Below, piece after piece: positions 37,532 through 47,588 of a stretch of DNA of 64,000 nt; the first letter of the stretch is position 1; the number at the start of each line of letters is the position of its first letter. Under the pieces are notes generated by a model that made no database searches, was not told the origin of the DNA, and saw only the letters and a list, made by a program, of their open reading frames with translations. Origin of the DNA: Methylococcales bacterium (lineage in GTDB: Bacteria; Pseudomonadota; Gammaproteobacteria; Methylococcales; Methylomonadaceae); the NCBI GenBank assembly GCA_026399015.1, contig JAPLRS010000041.1:1-64000 (forward strand). Reading direction: 5' to 3'. A program made the translations under genes and the position numbers.

Positions 37532-38671
37532 ATGACATTACCCCCTCTTAGCCTATACATTCATATTCCTTGGTGCATTAAAAAATGTCCTTATTGTGAT
37601 TTTAATTCTCATGCGGTTAAAAGCGATACCCCCGAAGCGGCTTATATAGACACTTTGCTAAATGATCTAACAGAAGACATGCAAAGATATGCAATAACCC
37701 GCCCCATTAGCAGTATCTTTATAGGTGGTGGGACACCGAGTTTATTTGCCCCTGAATCTTTTGAGCGCTTATTAAGTGGCATCAAACAACGCATCGCATT
37801 AATTCCCGACATTGAAATTACTTTAGAAGCCAATCCAGGCACCTTTGAAAGTCAGAAGTTTGCTGAATTTAGAGCCTTAGGGATTAACCGCCTTTCTATA
37901 GGTATTCAAAGTTTTAATGATGTGTTATTACAAAAACTAGGGCGTGTACATTCCGCTAAAGAAGCCTTAGCGGCGGGTGATATTGCCCAACATGCGGGCT
38001 TTGACAACTTTAATCTGGATCTTATGTTTGGCCTACCCGACTCAAATCCAGAAGACAGTATTAATGATGTTAAAACTGCGATCAGTTTAAAACCTACGCA
38101 CTTGTCTTTCTATCAGTTAACGCTAGAACCGAACACTTACTTCCATAAGTTTCCACCTCAATTACCCAACGATGAAAGCATTTTTAGCACCCAAAACCAG
38201 GCACAACAAATTCTAGCCGAGCATGGCTATCATCAATATGAGGTATCGGCTTATAGCCAGAGAAATCGACAATGCCAACATAATTTAAACTACTGGCAAT
38301 TTGGCGATTATTTAGGCATCGGGGCTGGTGCGCACGGTAAAATCACCCAAGCACTACCGCAATCTATTACCCGCAGCTTTAAACCTAAAAGCCCAGAACA
38401 ATATCTAGCTAATACGCATAAAAATGGCGGAGCAGATTTAATTTCTAGCGCTGAGCTACCGCTAGAATTTGTAATGAATCATCTGCGTTTAAAACAAGGT
38501 TTTACTGTCGATACTTATCAAGCCAGAACTGGCTTAAGCATTGATACTTTAGATCCTGCACTCTCAAACTGTCTTAAAGAAGAATTGCTAATCTATCGCA
38601 ATAACCATTATTATTGCACCGAACAAGGCTGGAATTTTATGGATAATATCTTAGAAAAATTTATCCCTTAA
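37532..38671 (+). CDS. hemW: Radical SAM heme chaperone HemW
   Basis: HemN-like protein that binds heme and delivers it to target proteins. The 379-residue protein has [20 protein letters not shown] (CxxxCxxC plus the extra Cys-lacking HemW context), [30 protein letters not shown] and [10 protein letters not shown]. The C-terminal HemN domain is present. It follows the MFS gene by 6 bases, but this is probably chance, as hemW functions independently of efflux. The short length and motifs favour HemW over oxygen-independent coproporphyrinogen oxidase HemN. Confidence 0.9.
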   Translation: MTLPPLSLYIHIPWCIKKCPYCDFNSHAVKSDTPEAAYIDTLLNDLTEDMQRYAITRPISSIFIGGGTPSLFAPESFERLLSGIKQRIALIPDIEITLEANPGTFESQKFAEFRALGINRLSIGIQSFNDVLLQKLGRVHSAKEALAAGDIAQHAGFDNFNLDLMFGLPDSNPEDSINDVKTAISLKPTHLSFYQLTLEPNTYFHKFPPQLPNDESIFSTQNQAQQILAEHGYHQYEVSAYSQRNRQCQHNLNYWQFGDYLGIGAGAHGKITQALPQSITRSFKPKSPEQYLANTHKNGGADLISSAELPLEFVMNHLRLKQGFTVDTYQARTGLSIDTLDPALSNCLKEELLIYRNNHYYCTEQGWNFMDNILEKFIP

Positions 38672-38754
38672 AGATAGTCTTAACACGACCCACAAGGTGT
38701 ACTAAACGAAAATGCAGCGCACCATACTCCAACATTAACCTGACAATCTTTATC

Positions 38755-39393
38755 ATGCTTGATTATCAAAAAGAATTTATTACTTATGCGCTTGAATGTG
38801 GCGTCTTAAAATTTGGTGAGTTTCATTTAAAGTCTGGTCGTACCAGCCCTTACTTTTTTAACACCGGCTTATTCAATACCGGTGCGCAATTAGGTAAGCT
38901 AGGCCATTTTTATGCACAAGCATTAATACAATCAAAGCTTAATGTTGATATTCTGTACGGTCCTGCATACAAAGGTATTCCACTGGTCAGCGCTACTTCA
39001 ATTGCTTATGCGCAAATTACCGGTAACGATATTCCTTTTGCCTTTAACCGCAAAGAAGCCAAAGATCATGGCGAAGGTGGCAATTTAGTCGGTACACCCT
39101 TACAAGGTAATGTCATTATTTTAGATGACGTGATTACCGCAGGTACTTCTGTCAGAGAATCTGTTGAGATTATTAATGATGCTAACGCAACACCTGCAGG
39201 TGTACTCATTGCTTTAGACAGACAAGAAAAAGGCTTAAATGATTGCTCAGCGATTCAAGAAGTTGAAGCGAATTTTAACATGCCCGTAATTGCCATCATT
39301 ACTTTAGAAAACATCATCGACTATTTAAAAGCTGAAGCGAATGCCGAGCAACTTAACGCTATTAAAGAATACCAAAGCCGTTACGGCATTTAA
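38755..39393 (+). CDS. pyrE: Orotate phosphoribosyltransferase
   Basis: Makes orotidine monophosphate in pyrimidine synthesis. The 212-residue protein has [16 protein letters not shown] near residue 28, [14 protein letters not shown] near 65, [12 protein letters not shown] (flexible catalytic loop) near 100, and the PRPP-binding [19 protein letters not shown] near 121. Its last 4 bases overlap the convergent waaC gene. Confidence 0.96.
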   Translation: MLDYQKEFITYALECGVLKFGEFHLKSGRTSPYFFNTGLFNTGAQLGKLGHFYAQALIQSKLNVDILYGPAYKGIPLVSATSIAYAQITGNDIPFAFNRKEAKDHGEGGNLVGTPLQGNVIILDDVITAGTSVRESVEIINDANATPAGVLIALDRQEKGLNDCSAIQEVEANFNMPVIAIITLENIIDYLKAEANAEQLNAIKEYQSRYGI

Positions 39394-40388
39394 TACCGCA
39401 ATAAGAGCTCAGCTAATTGAATGATATCCTGCTCAGCAATTTCTTGAATTGAGAAATCTTGTTTATTTAATTTAAACGGATTAACAATAGAAGGCGATTT
39501 AAGCACTTTATTGATATCCGTTTGATAAACCCGACTTACCGGCGTGGGACCAAATAAGGTAATAGATGGAACATTCAAGCCCCAAGCCATATGGGTAGGA
39601 CCCGTATCATTACCTATCAACAAATCCGCTTTGGCAATCAGAGCTTTTACGCTGTTTAAATCTAATCTAGGCAACACTTTAATGGTTTTGGCTTGTTGCG
39701 CCATCCACTCGGCTTTAGCTTGCTCTTCTGGACTACCCCAAATCACCAAACAGTTTTGTTGCAAAGCTTCTGCTACTTTTACAAATTTGTCAGCAGGATA
39801 ATTTCGACTTTCCCATGTTGAGCCTATCACCAACACAATATTACGTTTATCTGGCGATAAGAAATCGTAAATGCGCTGGTCTTCCGATTTAAAAAACAAG
39901 AACGGCGCTTTATGATGAATTTGCTCTGGGGTAATAGTTAAACCCAAAGGCTGCGCTAATACTGTGGCATTTCTATCAATGGTATTGGCATCATAAGCAC
40001 TCGCCACTTTCACTTGATATAACCAAGCTGCGGCTTTTTCTCTGATAGAATCGGCATCAAAACCAGCACGACGCTTACCTAATAAACCCGCTACCACAGC
40101 CGACTTAATTAGCCCTTGCGCATCAATCACTACATCATATTCTTGAAGGGCCTGATGTCTTAAAGCTTTGATTTGGGCAAACACACCCAACTTATGCGTC
40201 TTTAAAGCCTTTAAATTTACCGTAATAATATTGTCTATATCAGGATTATGTCTTAACACCTCAGCAAAGCGTGCTTCCACAATCCAATCAATTTGAGCAG
40301 TCGGTATCGTCGCTTTAATAAACTGCAAAGCCACCATGGCATGCACGATATCCCCTAAGGCTGATAACTTTACGATGGCAATTTTCAT
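39390..40388 (-). CDS. waaC: LPS heptosyltransferase I
   Basis: Adds the first heptose to KDO in the LPS inner core. The 332-residue GT9 protein begins [21 protein letters not shown], contains [28 protein letters not shown] near 85-115, and ends in a nucleotide-sugar-binding half with [27 protein letters not shown]. It overlaps waaF by 4 bases. Order ilvE-waaF-waaC is as in Pseudomonas. Confidence 0.92.
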   Translation of the reverse strand: MKIAIVKLSALGDIVHAMVALQFIKATIPTAQIDWIVEARFAEVLRHNPDIDNIITVNLKALKTHKLGVFAQIKALRHQALQEYDVVIDAQGLIKSAVVAGLLGKRRAGFDADSIREKAAAWLYQVKVASAYDANTIDRNATVLAQPLGLTITPEQIHHKAPFLFFKSEDQRIYDFLSPDKRNIVLVIGSTWESRNYPADKFVKVAEALQQNCLVIWGSPEEQAKAEWMAQQAKTIKVLPRLDLNSVKALIAKADLLIGNDTGPTHMAWGLNVPSITLFGPTPVSRVYQTDINKVLKSPSIVNPFKLNKQDFSIQEIAEQDIIQLAELLLRY

Positions 40389-41440
40389 AGTGGGGCGTTA
40401 ATCAGCTTTAATACATTATCTGGGCTAATATCCCTTAAACACGCTAATGTACCCAAAGGACAATCTCGTTTAAAACACGGCGCACAAGCTAACTTTAAAG
40501 ATACAATCTGCGCCTTTGCATTTAACGGTGGAGTAAAACCAGGATCAGACGAACCATAAAGTGCCACCAAATTTTTATCTAAAGCAGCCGCCACATGCAT
40601 TAAACCCGAATCATTAGATACCACAGTATGCGCTAAAGACATTAAATCCACGGCTTCGGCTAAAGCGGTTCTACCCGTAAAATCCACACAAGCATTCGAT
40701 GCTAAGGTATTAATCTGTGCCGCACTGGCTTTATCTTTTTCTGAACCAAACAACCAAACCTGCCAGCCCTCCGCTAATTTTTGTTTAGCCACTGCGGCGT
40801 AATGCTCAACTGGCCAACGCTTCGCTTCTCCGTATTCTGCACCTGGACAGAGCGCTAAAATAGGCTGTAATGCTTGAGGAACTTCAGATTCAGACACCAT
40901 AGAAAACAGGGCACTTAAATCAAATTTTTCAATCACCTTAGCTTGTTGCTCAACGCTAATAGACAAACTAGGTGTCGGACAAACAGGCGGTAAAGCCGCA
41001 GTACGCGGCAAGCCTAAAGCCACAAAACGCTGTACCGTCATGGTTAACACTGATTTATCTAAACGCCTTGCATCATTTAATAAACCCCATCGACACTCAC
41101 CGACATTGCCAGTGCGTAACGGGATACTAGCAAAAAAAGGGCTTAAAGCAGACTTCCAAGAGTTGGGTAACAAAATCGTTTGATCATAAGCCGCAGATCG
41201 CAACGATTTTCCTAATTTGAGTCTAGCAGAAAAGTTGAACTGACCATGCGCTAAAGGCATAGCAAGCGCGTGTGTCACTTCTGGCATACGTTCCATAAGA
41301 GCCAATGACCAAGACGGTGCCAAAACATCAATTTGGCAATCAGGATGATTGTTTTTTAAAGTGATGAACAGACTCTGCGCCATCACCATGTCGCCAACCC
41401 AAGATGGGCCGACGACCAGTATCTTAAATGGTTTTTTCAA
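40385..41440 (-). CDS. waaF: LPS heptosyltransferase II
   Basis: Adds the second heptose of the LPS inner core. The 351-residue GT9 protein has ILVVGPSWVGDMVMAQSLF at the N-terminus, ILLPNSWKSALSPFFASIPLRTG, LCPGAEYGEAKRWPVEHYAAVA (the ADP-heptose-site motif of WaaF) and VVSNDSGLMHVAAALDKNLVALYGSSDP. Between ilvE (3 bases before) and waaC (4-base overlap), on one message. Confidence 0.94.
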   Translation of the reverse strand: MKKPFKILVVGPSWVGDMVMAQSLFITLKNNHPDCQIDVLAPSWSLALMERMPEVTHALAMPLAHGQFNFSARLKLGKSLRSAAYDQTILLPNSWKSALSPFFASIPLRTGNVGECRWGLLNDARRLDKSVLTMTVQRFVALGLPRTAALPPVCPTPSLSISVEQQAKVIEKFDLSALFSMVSESEVPQALQPILALCPGAEYGEAKRWPVEHYAAVAKQKLAEGWQVWLFGSEKDKASAAQINTLASNACVDFTGRTALAEAVDLMSLAHTVVSNDSGLMHVAAALDKNLVALYGSSDPGFTPPLNAKAQIVSLKLACAPCFKRDCPLGTLACLRDISPDNVLKLINAPL

Positions 41441-41443
41441 AAG

Positions 41444-42367
41444 TTATTGTACGTAAGTTAACCAATCTGCATGATCATCTCTACGACCGTGCACATAATC
41501 AAAGTATAAAGACTGAAGTTTCTCAGTAATCACACCACGACTACCGGTACCAATTTTACGATTATCTAATTCTCTAATCGGGGTTACTTCAGCTGCAGAA
41601 CCCGTAAAGAACGCTTCATCCGATACATAGATTTCATCACGGGTAATGCGTTTTTCAATCACTTCAAAACCTTGTTCTCTAGCGATAGTAATAACAGTAT
41701 CACGGGTAATACCTTCTAAAGCAGAAGTGGTTTCGGGTGTATAAATTTTACCGTTACGAATCACAAATAAGTTTTCTGCACTGCCTTCTGCCGCAAAACC
41801 TTCATGATCTAACATTAAGGCTTCATCATAGCCATTAGCTAAAGCTTCTTGTAATGCCAAAATAGAATTGATGTAATTACCATTCGCTTTCGCTTTACAC
41901 ATCGTGCTGTTATGGTGATTACGCGTGTAAGAAGAAGTACGAATACGAATGCCTTTTTCAATACTTTCAGCGCCCAAATAAGCACCCCAAGGCCAAGCAG
42001 CCACGATCACATGTACTTTTAAATTATCAGCTCTTAAACCCATCCCTTCTGAGCCATAAAAGCACATAGTACGAATATAGGCGCTATCTAATTTATTATT
42101 TTTTAAAGCATCTAATTGCGCTTGATTGATTTCTTCTTTAGAAAAAGACATCGGCATATTCATAATATGCGCAGATCTAAATAAGCGATCAGTATGTTCT
42201 TGATTTCTAAAAATAGCCGTACCTTTTGTAGCATGATAGGCTCTAATCCCTTCAAACACGCCTAGTCCATAATGCAAAGTATGCGTTAACACATGGACTT
42301 TAGCTTCACGCCATTCTACCCAAGCGCCATCTAGCCAAATCACGCCATCTCTATCGTCCATTGTCAT
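41444..42367 (-). CDS. ilvE: Branched-chain amino acid aminotransferase
   Basis: PLP-dependent class IV transaminase for Leu, Ile and Val. The 307-residue protein has VIWLDGAWVEWREAKVHVLTHTLHYGLGVFEG at the N-terminus. The PLP lysine is in CKAKANGNYINSILA, and EGSAENLFVIRNGKIYTP and GITRDTVITIAREQG follow. It is the first gene of the leftward ilvE-waaF-waaC operon; the linkage to LPS genes is a conserved chromosomal arrangement, not a functional one. Confidence 0.95.
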   Translation of the reverse strand: MTMDDRDGVIWLDGAWVEWREAKVHVLTHTLHYGLGVFEGIRAYHATKGTAIFRNQEHTDRLFRSAHIMNMPMSFSKEEINQAQLDALKNNKLDSAYIRTMCFYGSEGMGLRADNLKVHVIVAAWPWGAYLGAESIEKGIRIRTSSYTRNHHNSTMCKAKANGNYINSILALQEALANGYDEALMLDHEGFAAEGSAENLFVIRNGKIYTPETTSALEGITRDTVITIAREQGFEVIEKRITRDEIYVSDEAFFTGSAAEVTPIRELDNRKIGTGSRGVITEKLQSLYFDYVHGRRDDHADWLTYVQ

Positions 42368-42667
42368 CTTTGGAATTCCTCAATCTGTTTAAAGTGTCGG
42401 TCTATCAAACACAGTCGGCATAGGACCTAAATAGACACGGTTAAAATGTGCGAATTGTACTATAAAGTTAGCATTAGCAGTACCTGTAAAATCTTAGACC
42501 TACTGATTTGCTATAAAAAACCATCTGATAATTATGGATAAACATAGCAAAATTAATCATAAGCAACACATTGTTTAGCCTCAGTTATCCTAGTAAACTC
42601 CAACACTATAAAGACAACTTAAGTATTTAAAAACACCACCAACCACATTTACTGGACATTGCCGCCA
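42368..42667. other. Divergent promoter region between ilvE and chrA
   Basis: About 300 bases with no coding frame. It must hold the ilvE promoter to the left and that of chrA to the right. I see no clear hairpin or operator. Confidence 0.5.
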
Positions 42668-44032
42668 ATGAACCACACTCCAAATGCATCATCAAAACCA
42701 CAGTTGGCCCGCCCTAACCCGGTTAATTTTTGGGTAGCCTTTCAATTCTGGCTAAAGATGGGGTTTATTAGTTTTGGTGGCCCAGCTGGCCAAATTGCCA
42801 TCATGCACCAGGAGTTAGTTGAAAAGCGGCGCTGGATATCAGAACAGCGATTCTTACATGCTTTAAATTACTGTATGTTATTGCCTGGCCCAGAAGCTCA
42901 ACAACTTGCTATTTACATTGGTTGGTTAATGCATCGTAATATCGGTGGCATTGTGGCAGGCAGTCTTTTTGTTATACCTTCTTTATTAATTTTAATTGCC
43001 TTAAGTTGGATCTATCTCGCTTTTGGACAGTTACCCGCCATCGCTAGTATTTTGTACGGCATTAAACCCGCAGTCACTGCCATTGTTATATTTGCCGCGT
43101 ATCGTATTGGTTCTAGAGCCCTTAAAAACCCATTACTCTGGGCCATGGCTAGCTTAGCGTTTCTAGCTATCTTTTTTTTAAAAACGCCCTTTCCATTGAT
43201 TGTGCTCAGCGCAGCTATATTAGGCGGACTTGGAGGGAAATTTTTGCCCGAAAAGTTCAGCTTAGGTGGCGGACATAGCAACAGTCAAAAGTCTTATGGC
43301 CCCGCCCTGATAGATGACGACACGCCCACCCCAAGTCATGCTGTCTTTAACTGGGTTAAACTGAGCAGCGTTATTATTACGGGTTTGTTGTTATGGATCG
43401 GCGCCATGGCTTATCTGTGTGGAAACTATGGCTGGAATGGTGCATTAACTCAGATGGCGTGGTTTTTTACTAAAGCCGCCTTAATGACATTTGGTGGTGC
43501 TTATGCGGTTTTACCTTATGTTTATCAAGGCGCTGTTGAACACTTTCAGTGGCTAAGTCCACAACAAATGATTGATGGCTTAGCCTTGGGTGAAACTACA
43601 CCAGGCCCCTTGGTTATGGTGAACACTTTTGTGGGATTTGTGGCCGGATGGAATCAAGAAATCTTTGGCCACGAGCAGTTATTAATAGCCGGTACTATTG
43701 CAGCCATTATTGTGACTTACTTTACCTTTTTACCCAGCTTCATATTCATTTTAGCCGGTGGCCCACTAGTAGAATCCACACAGGGTAATTTAAAATTTAC
43801 AGCGCCACTCACCGGCATAACCGCTGCTGTAGTCGGGGTTATTTTGAATTTAGCCGTCTTTTTCGCAATGCATGTATTCTGGCCTACAGGCTTTAAAGGC
43901 CCTATCGATGTCCCGTCAATCATCATTAGCCTTGCGGCCTTTTTAGCGCTAATCCGCTTTAAAGTAGGTGTTATACCGGTCATAATTACTTGCGGAATAA
44001 CAGGCTTGGCGATTAGCTTTATTAAAACCTGA
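42668..44032 (+). CDS. chrA: Chromate transporter (ChrA, CHR family)
   Basis: Multi-spanning inner-membrane protein that exports chromate, probably by exchange. Two homologous halves are visible: FWLKMGFISFGGPAGQIAIMHQELVEKRRW...LLPGPEAQQLAIYIGW in the first, and FFTKAALMTFGGAYAVLPYV...ALGETTPGPLVMVNTFVGFVAGW in the second, the long-chain bidomain form. The ORF track starts at a TTG (42659); the ATG at 42668 gives 454 residues. No chrB-type regulator lies nearby. Many such transporters are of uncertain physiological substrate. Confidence 0.92.
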   Translation: MNHTPNASSKPQLARPNPVNFWVAFQFWLKMGFISFGGPAGQIAIMHQELVEKRRWISEQRFLHALNYCMLLPGPEAQQLAIYIGWLMHRNIGGIVAGSLFVIPSLLILIALSWIYLAFGQLPAIASILYGIKPAVTAIVIFAAYRIGSRALKNPLLWAMASLAFLAIFFLKTPFPLIVLSAAILGGLGGKFLPEKFSLGGGHSNSQKSYGPALIDDDTPTPSHAVFNWVKLSSVIITGLLLWIGAMAYLCGNYGWNGALTQMAWFFTKAALMTFGGAYAVLPYVYQGAVEHFQWLSPQQMIDGLALGETTPGPLVMVNTFVGFVAGWNQEIFGHEQLLIAGTIAAIIVTYFTFLPSFIFILAGGPLVESTQGNLKFTAPLTGITAAVVGVILNLAVFFAMHVFWPTGFKGPIDVPSIIISLAAFLALIRFKVGVIPVIITCGITGLAISFIKT

Positions 44033-44137
44033 AAAACGCCCTATTTTAAGTGCTAAAATGCTCAGCCTTGATACAAAATGCAGTCACTTATATCTTATAT
44101 AGCATTTATTCTCCTTTAATAAAGTTTAAGGATAACC

Positions 44138-46021
44138 ATGTCTACACCTTCAAAAAACCAATCCAAATCACAAATAGCCACCCTAGCCATGGGCGCAATA
44201 GGTGTCGTATTTGGAGATATTGGCACCAGCCCACTTTACGCACTTAAAGAAGTTTTTTTAAGCGGACTAACTATCGATAAACTGCATGTCTTGGGCGCCT
44301 TATCCTTAGTTTTTTGGACCCTAACGCTTATTGTGACCATCAAATATTCAATCTTTATTATGCGTGCAGATAATAAAGGTGAAGGTGGCATCATGGCCCT
44401 TATAGCCTTAGCGCTACAAGGCTCTAAAGGTGATAATAAAAAAATACATTATATTGTGACGGTTGGCTTAATAGGAGCCGTACTTTTTTATGGCGATAGC
44501 ATTATCACTCCCGCCATTTCTGTAATCAGTGCTGTAGAAGGCTTACAAATAATAGCACCCTCATTAGAGCGCTTTATATTGCCGATTACAATTGCAATAT
44601 TAGGTTGGCTTTTTATGTTACAAGCCAAAGGCTCTGGCAAAATGGGCAGATTATTTGCACCTGTCATGTGCATCTGGTTTGTTTTACTCGCTGTACTTGG
44701 TGTTGTTAACATTATTAAACAGCCGTCTGTTTTACTAGCCATTAACCCTATGTATGGCATCCAATTGCTTGCTGAATCTGGCTGGCATGGCTTCTTAATT
44801 ATGGGGGCCGTTGTATTAACTATTACTGGTGCAGAGGCGCTTTATGCTGACATGGGGCATTTTGGCCTTAAACCCATTCGATACGCTTGGTTCGGTTTAG
44901 TCTTTCCAGCTTTATTACTCAACTATTTTGGTCAAGGTGCTCTTTTAATCACTAACCCAGAGGCCATTTCTAATCCATTTTATTTACTAGCCCCCACATG
45001 GGCTTTATATCCCCTACTGATCATATCAACACTTGCCACAGTAATCGCCTCACAAGCCGTTATTTCGGGTGCATTTTCTATGACTAGACAAGCAATCCAA
45101 CTAGGCTACTGCCCCAGGATGTCGGTATTGCACACCTCAGGTGAAGAAATAGGTCAAGTTTATGTGCCAGCCATTAATTGGTTATTAATGTTCGCAGTGT
45201 TTATTTTGGTGTTAACGTTTAAATCCTCGACCGCACTTGCTTCAGCTTATGGCTTAGCTGTAACCGGCACTATGATTTCCACCACCCTATTAGCGTTTAT
45301 TGTGATTCAAACGATTTGGAAATGGAAAAAGTATAATAGCTATATATTCTTAAGTATTTTTCTGGCTGTCGACTTAATCTTTATTTTTTCAAATAGCTTA
45401 AAGATTCCGACAGGAGGTTGGCTACCTCTCGTGGTTGGCACTGTATTATTTCTTGTGATGACCACTTGGATTAAGGGCAGAGCCTTAGTATCTGAACACA
45501 TGGACGAAAGAAAAGTTTTATTTGAAGACTTAGAAGATAAGGTAAATGTACAAACAGACCGAGTACCAGGTACCGCGATTTATTTAACCCGAAGCTTGCA
45601 CGGTGTACCTCTAGTTTTATTACAAAATCTGTCTCATAACCATGTCATGCATCAACGCATGATCGTGCTCTCTATTGTGACCACTAACGAGCCATTTGTA
45701 GATGAGAGTCATCGTCTTAAAATTCGTACTTTTGGAGAAAACAAAGGCTTTTATCGCGTCAAACTTTATTATGGTTTTAAAGAAAGTGCAGACGTGCGCC
45801 GGGCTTTAGAATTATGTGCGCATAATGGTTTAGAAATAGATACAAAAGACACCTCGTTTTTCATCGGTAGCGAGAAAGTATCTTTCAGAAATAAAAATCC
45901 ATTCCCAAAATGGCGTCGCGCTTTATTTAGCTACCTATTTCATAACTCATCCAGCGCCATCGAATTCTTTAAAATCCCCGCTGATCAAATCATGGAAATT
46001 GGCATCAGGGTAGAGTTATAA
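44138..46021 (+). CDS. kup: Low-affinity potassium uptake protein Kup
   Basis: Proton-coupled K+ importer of the KUP/HAK family, 627 residues with 12 predicted membrane helices. The signature GVVFGDIGTSPLYALKEVF is near residue 23, NKGEGGIMALIALA near 78, YGDSIITPAISVISAVEG near 118 and TGAEALYADMGHFG near 230, with a soluble C-terminal domain of about 170 residues. An SD-like AAGGAT stands 8 bases before the ATG. Monocistronic. Confidence 0.96.
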   Translation: MSTPSKNQSKSQIATLAMGAIGVVFGDIGTSPLYALKEVFLSGLTIDKLHVLGALSLVFWTLTLIVTIKYSIFIMRADNKGEGGIMALIALALQGSKGDNKKIHYIVTVGLIGAVLFYGDSIITPAISVISAVEGLQIIAPSLERFILPITIAILGWLFMLQAKGSGKMGRLFAPVMCIWFVLLAVLGVVNIIKQPSVLLAINPMYGIQLLAESGWHGFLIMGAVVLTITGAEALYADMGHFGLKPIRYAWFGLVFPALLLNYFGQGALLITNPEAISNPFYLLAPTWALYPLLIISTLATVIASQAVISGAFSMTRQAIQLGYCPRMSVLHTSGEEIGQVYVPAINWLLMFAVFILVLTFKSSTALASAYGLAVTGTMISTTLLAFIVIQTIWKWKKYNSYIFLSIFLAVDLIFIFSNSLKIPTGGWLPLVVGTVLFLVMTTWIKGRALVSEHMDERKVLFEDLEDKVNVQTDRVPGTAIYLTRSLHGVPLVLLQNLSHNHVMHQRMIVLSIVTTNEPFVDESHRLKIRTFGENKGFYRVKLYYGFKESADVRRALELCAHNGLEIDTKDTSFFIGSEKVSFRNKNPFPKWRRALFSYLFHNSSSAIEFFKIPADQIMEIGIRVEL

Positions 46022-46041
46022 CGAGTAAACCACGGTCATAG

Positions 46042-46066
46042 GATGCGCCGACAACGGAGGCGCATC
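46042..46066 (+). terminator. Hairpin downstream of kup
   Basis: GATGCGCC (46042-46049) pairs with GGCGCATC (46059-46066) across 9 bases, 21 bases after the kup stop; a T5 tract follows 9 bases later. Plausible but suboptimal intrinsic terminator. Confidence 0.5.
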
Positions 46067-46139
46067 GATCCAGTTTTTAATAAACTCGGGCGTGCCATCC
46101 GTGAAGCCTGTGCCACGATGACGCAATAACTAATAAGGA

Positions 46140-46469
46140 TTAAACTGTGCGAAGTAAACGTCTTATAAGTAGAGTTTTTAAGTCACGTCGAGCGTCTACA
46201 ATAATATGGATATACAAAATATCTTGCCGTACTTCATAAATGATGCGATTCATTCCGGAGATAATTTGTCGATATTGACTAATATTAAGTCTTTCGAATT
46301 CTTCGGGAATAGCACCCGAATAAGGAAAATCACTCAGCACACGAATTGATTTTTTTAGGTTACCCAAAGTATCCTGCCAAGTTGAAATCGAGAATTGTTT
46401 AATGAGATAGACTCTGAGTTCTTTAATATCTTGTTCATCTGATGCCAGTATGACGATCTTAACGGTCAT
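46140..46469 (-). CDS. RelE/ParE-family toxin
   Basis: A 109-residue protein with the ParE/RelE fold: VKIVILASDEQDIKELRVYLI helix pair, SIRVLSDFPYSGAIPEEF, then the core strands YRQIISGMNRIIYEVRQDILYIHIIVDARRDLKTLL. Members either cleave mRNA on ribosomes (RelE) or inhibit gyrase (ParE); which one is not clear. It overlaps its antitoxin gene by 4 bases, in the normal antitoxin-first order. Complete. Confidence 0.85.
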   Translation of the reverse strand: MTVKIVILASDEQDIKELRVYLIKQFSISTWQDTLGNLKKSIRVLSDFPYSGAIPEEFERLNISQYRQIISGMNRIIYEVRQDILYIHIIVDARRDLKTLLIRRLLRTV

Positions 46470-46738
46470 TCTAGATCGACCTTATCTAACTCCTCAAATA
46501 CATCCTCAATATCACGAAATTTTCCTTGTTCTATTTCATGATTCCCTAGCGCAAGAATCTTGAGTAAAGCCAAAGTTTCCTCTTGCTCTTCATACGTTTT
46601 AATATCCAAAACAACAAGCTTTGCTTCACCATTTTGAGTTATGAGTAAAGGCTCTCTTGATTCGGAAATGTTTTTTACAATTTCAGCCGTATGGCTTTTA
46701 AGATAACTGATAGGTCTGATTTGGGATGAAAACTTCAT
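46466..46738 (-). CDS. Phd/YefM-family antitoxin
   Basis: A 90-residue protein whose first 60 residues are a Phd/YefM fold (IRPISYLKSHTAEIVKNISESREPLLITQNGEAKLVVLD). The C-terminal tail (LKILALGNHEIEQGKFRDIEDVFEEL) is acidic and would wrap the toxin. It autoregulates in known systems. First gene of the pair; the IS3 remnant lies just upstream in the opposite direction. Confidence 0.88.
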   Translation of the reverse strand: MKFSSQIRPISYLKSHTAEIVKNISESREPLLITQNGEAKLVVLDIKTYEEQEETLALLKILALGNHEIEQGKFRDIEDVFEELDKVDLE

Positions 46739-46890
46739 CTTTAAGTTCCAATGTGAGCAACAAGACTTAGTATAGTCTTGTGTCGATTTTAATTGGAAAA
46801 ATAAATCCGGAAAAGAGTCTGAGAGTTCCAGAAAATTTTACGAAATCTCAATCGATTAAGTGTTCTAAACTAGAGCCATCTATCTCATAA

Positions 46891-47145
<255 letters not shown>

Positions 47146-47250
47146 AAAACTTGACCACTACAGCGGTCGAGGTACAGGATTATCTGGACATTAATATCGC
47201 CAATCAGCAATTGACGGTTTATGTAGTCATGTAGGTTGGGCTCGGCTACC

Positions 47251-47585
47251 TAAACCTTTGACAATGTTTGTGAAAGGTTTAACTCGCCTTTCTTAACCTT
47301 TGAAAATGTCTGTTAAAGGTTTAACTCACCTTCCTAAACCTTTAACAATGCCGGTAAAGGCTTTAACTCAACTTGTTAAGGGTTTCACAATGCCACTGAA
47401 AACCTTAACTCAATTTGTTAAGACTTTCGTAATGCCGGTGAAAGCTTTAACTCGCCTTCCTTAACCTTTAACAATGCCTGTAAAGACTTTAACTCAACTT
47501 GCTAAGGGTTTCGCAATGCCGGTGAAAACATTAACTCACCTTGTTAAGGGTTTCGTAATGTCTGTGAAAGCTTTAACTCACATTT
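47251..47585. repeat. Eight tandem copies of a 42-bp repeat
   Basis: The region holds about eight diverged direct copies of a 42-base unit with the core TTAA(GG/CC)(G/T)TT...AATG, GTGAAAG and TTTAACTCACCTT. Copies abut head to tail without spacers. Adjacent units can pair through AAAGGTT and AACCTTT. The unit is 14 codons, so the + strand reads as repeated 'MPVKTLTHLVKGFV' in the right part (track ORF 47474-47722), but the left copies carry stops. The array ends 4 bases from the glnE stop codon. Together with the 47146-47250 flank it fills the IS3-glnE gap. Confidence 0.85.
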
Positions 47586-47588
47586 TTG

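Noticed and set aside
47251-47585. CRISPR array
   Set aside because: Repeats are contiguous, diverged and without unique spacers; no cas genes nearby.
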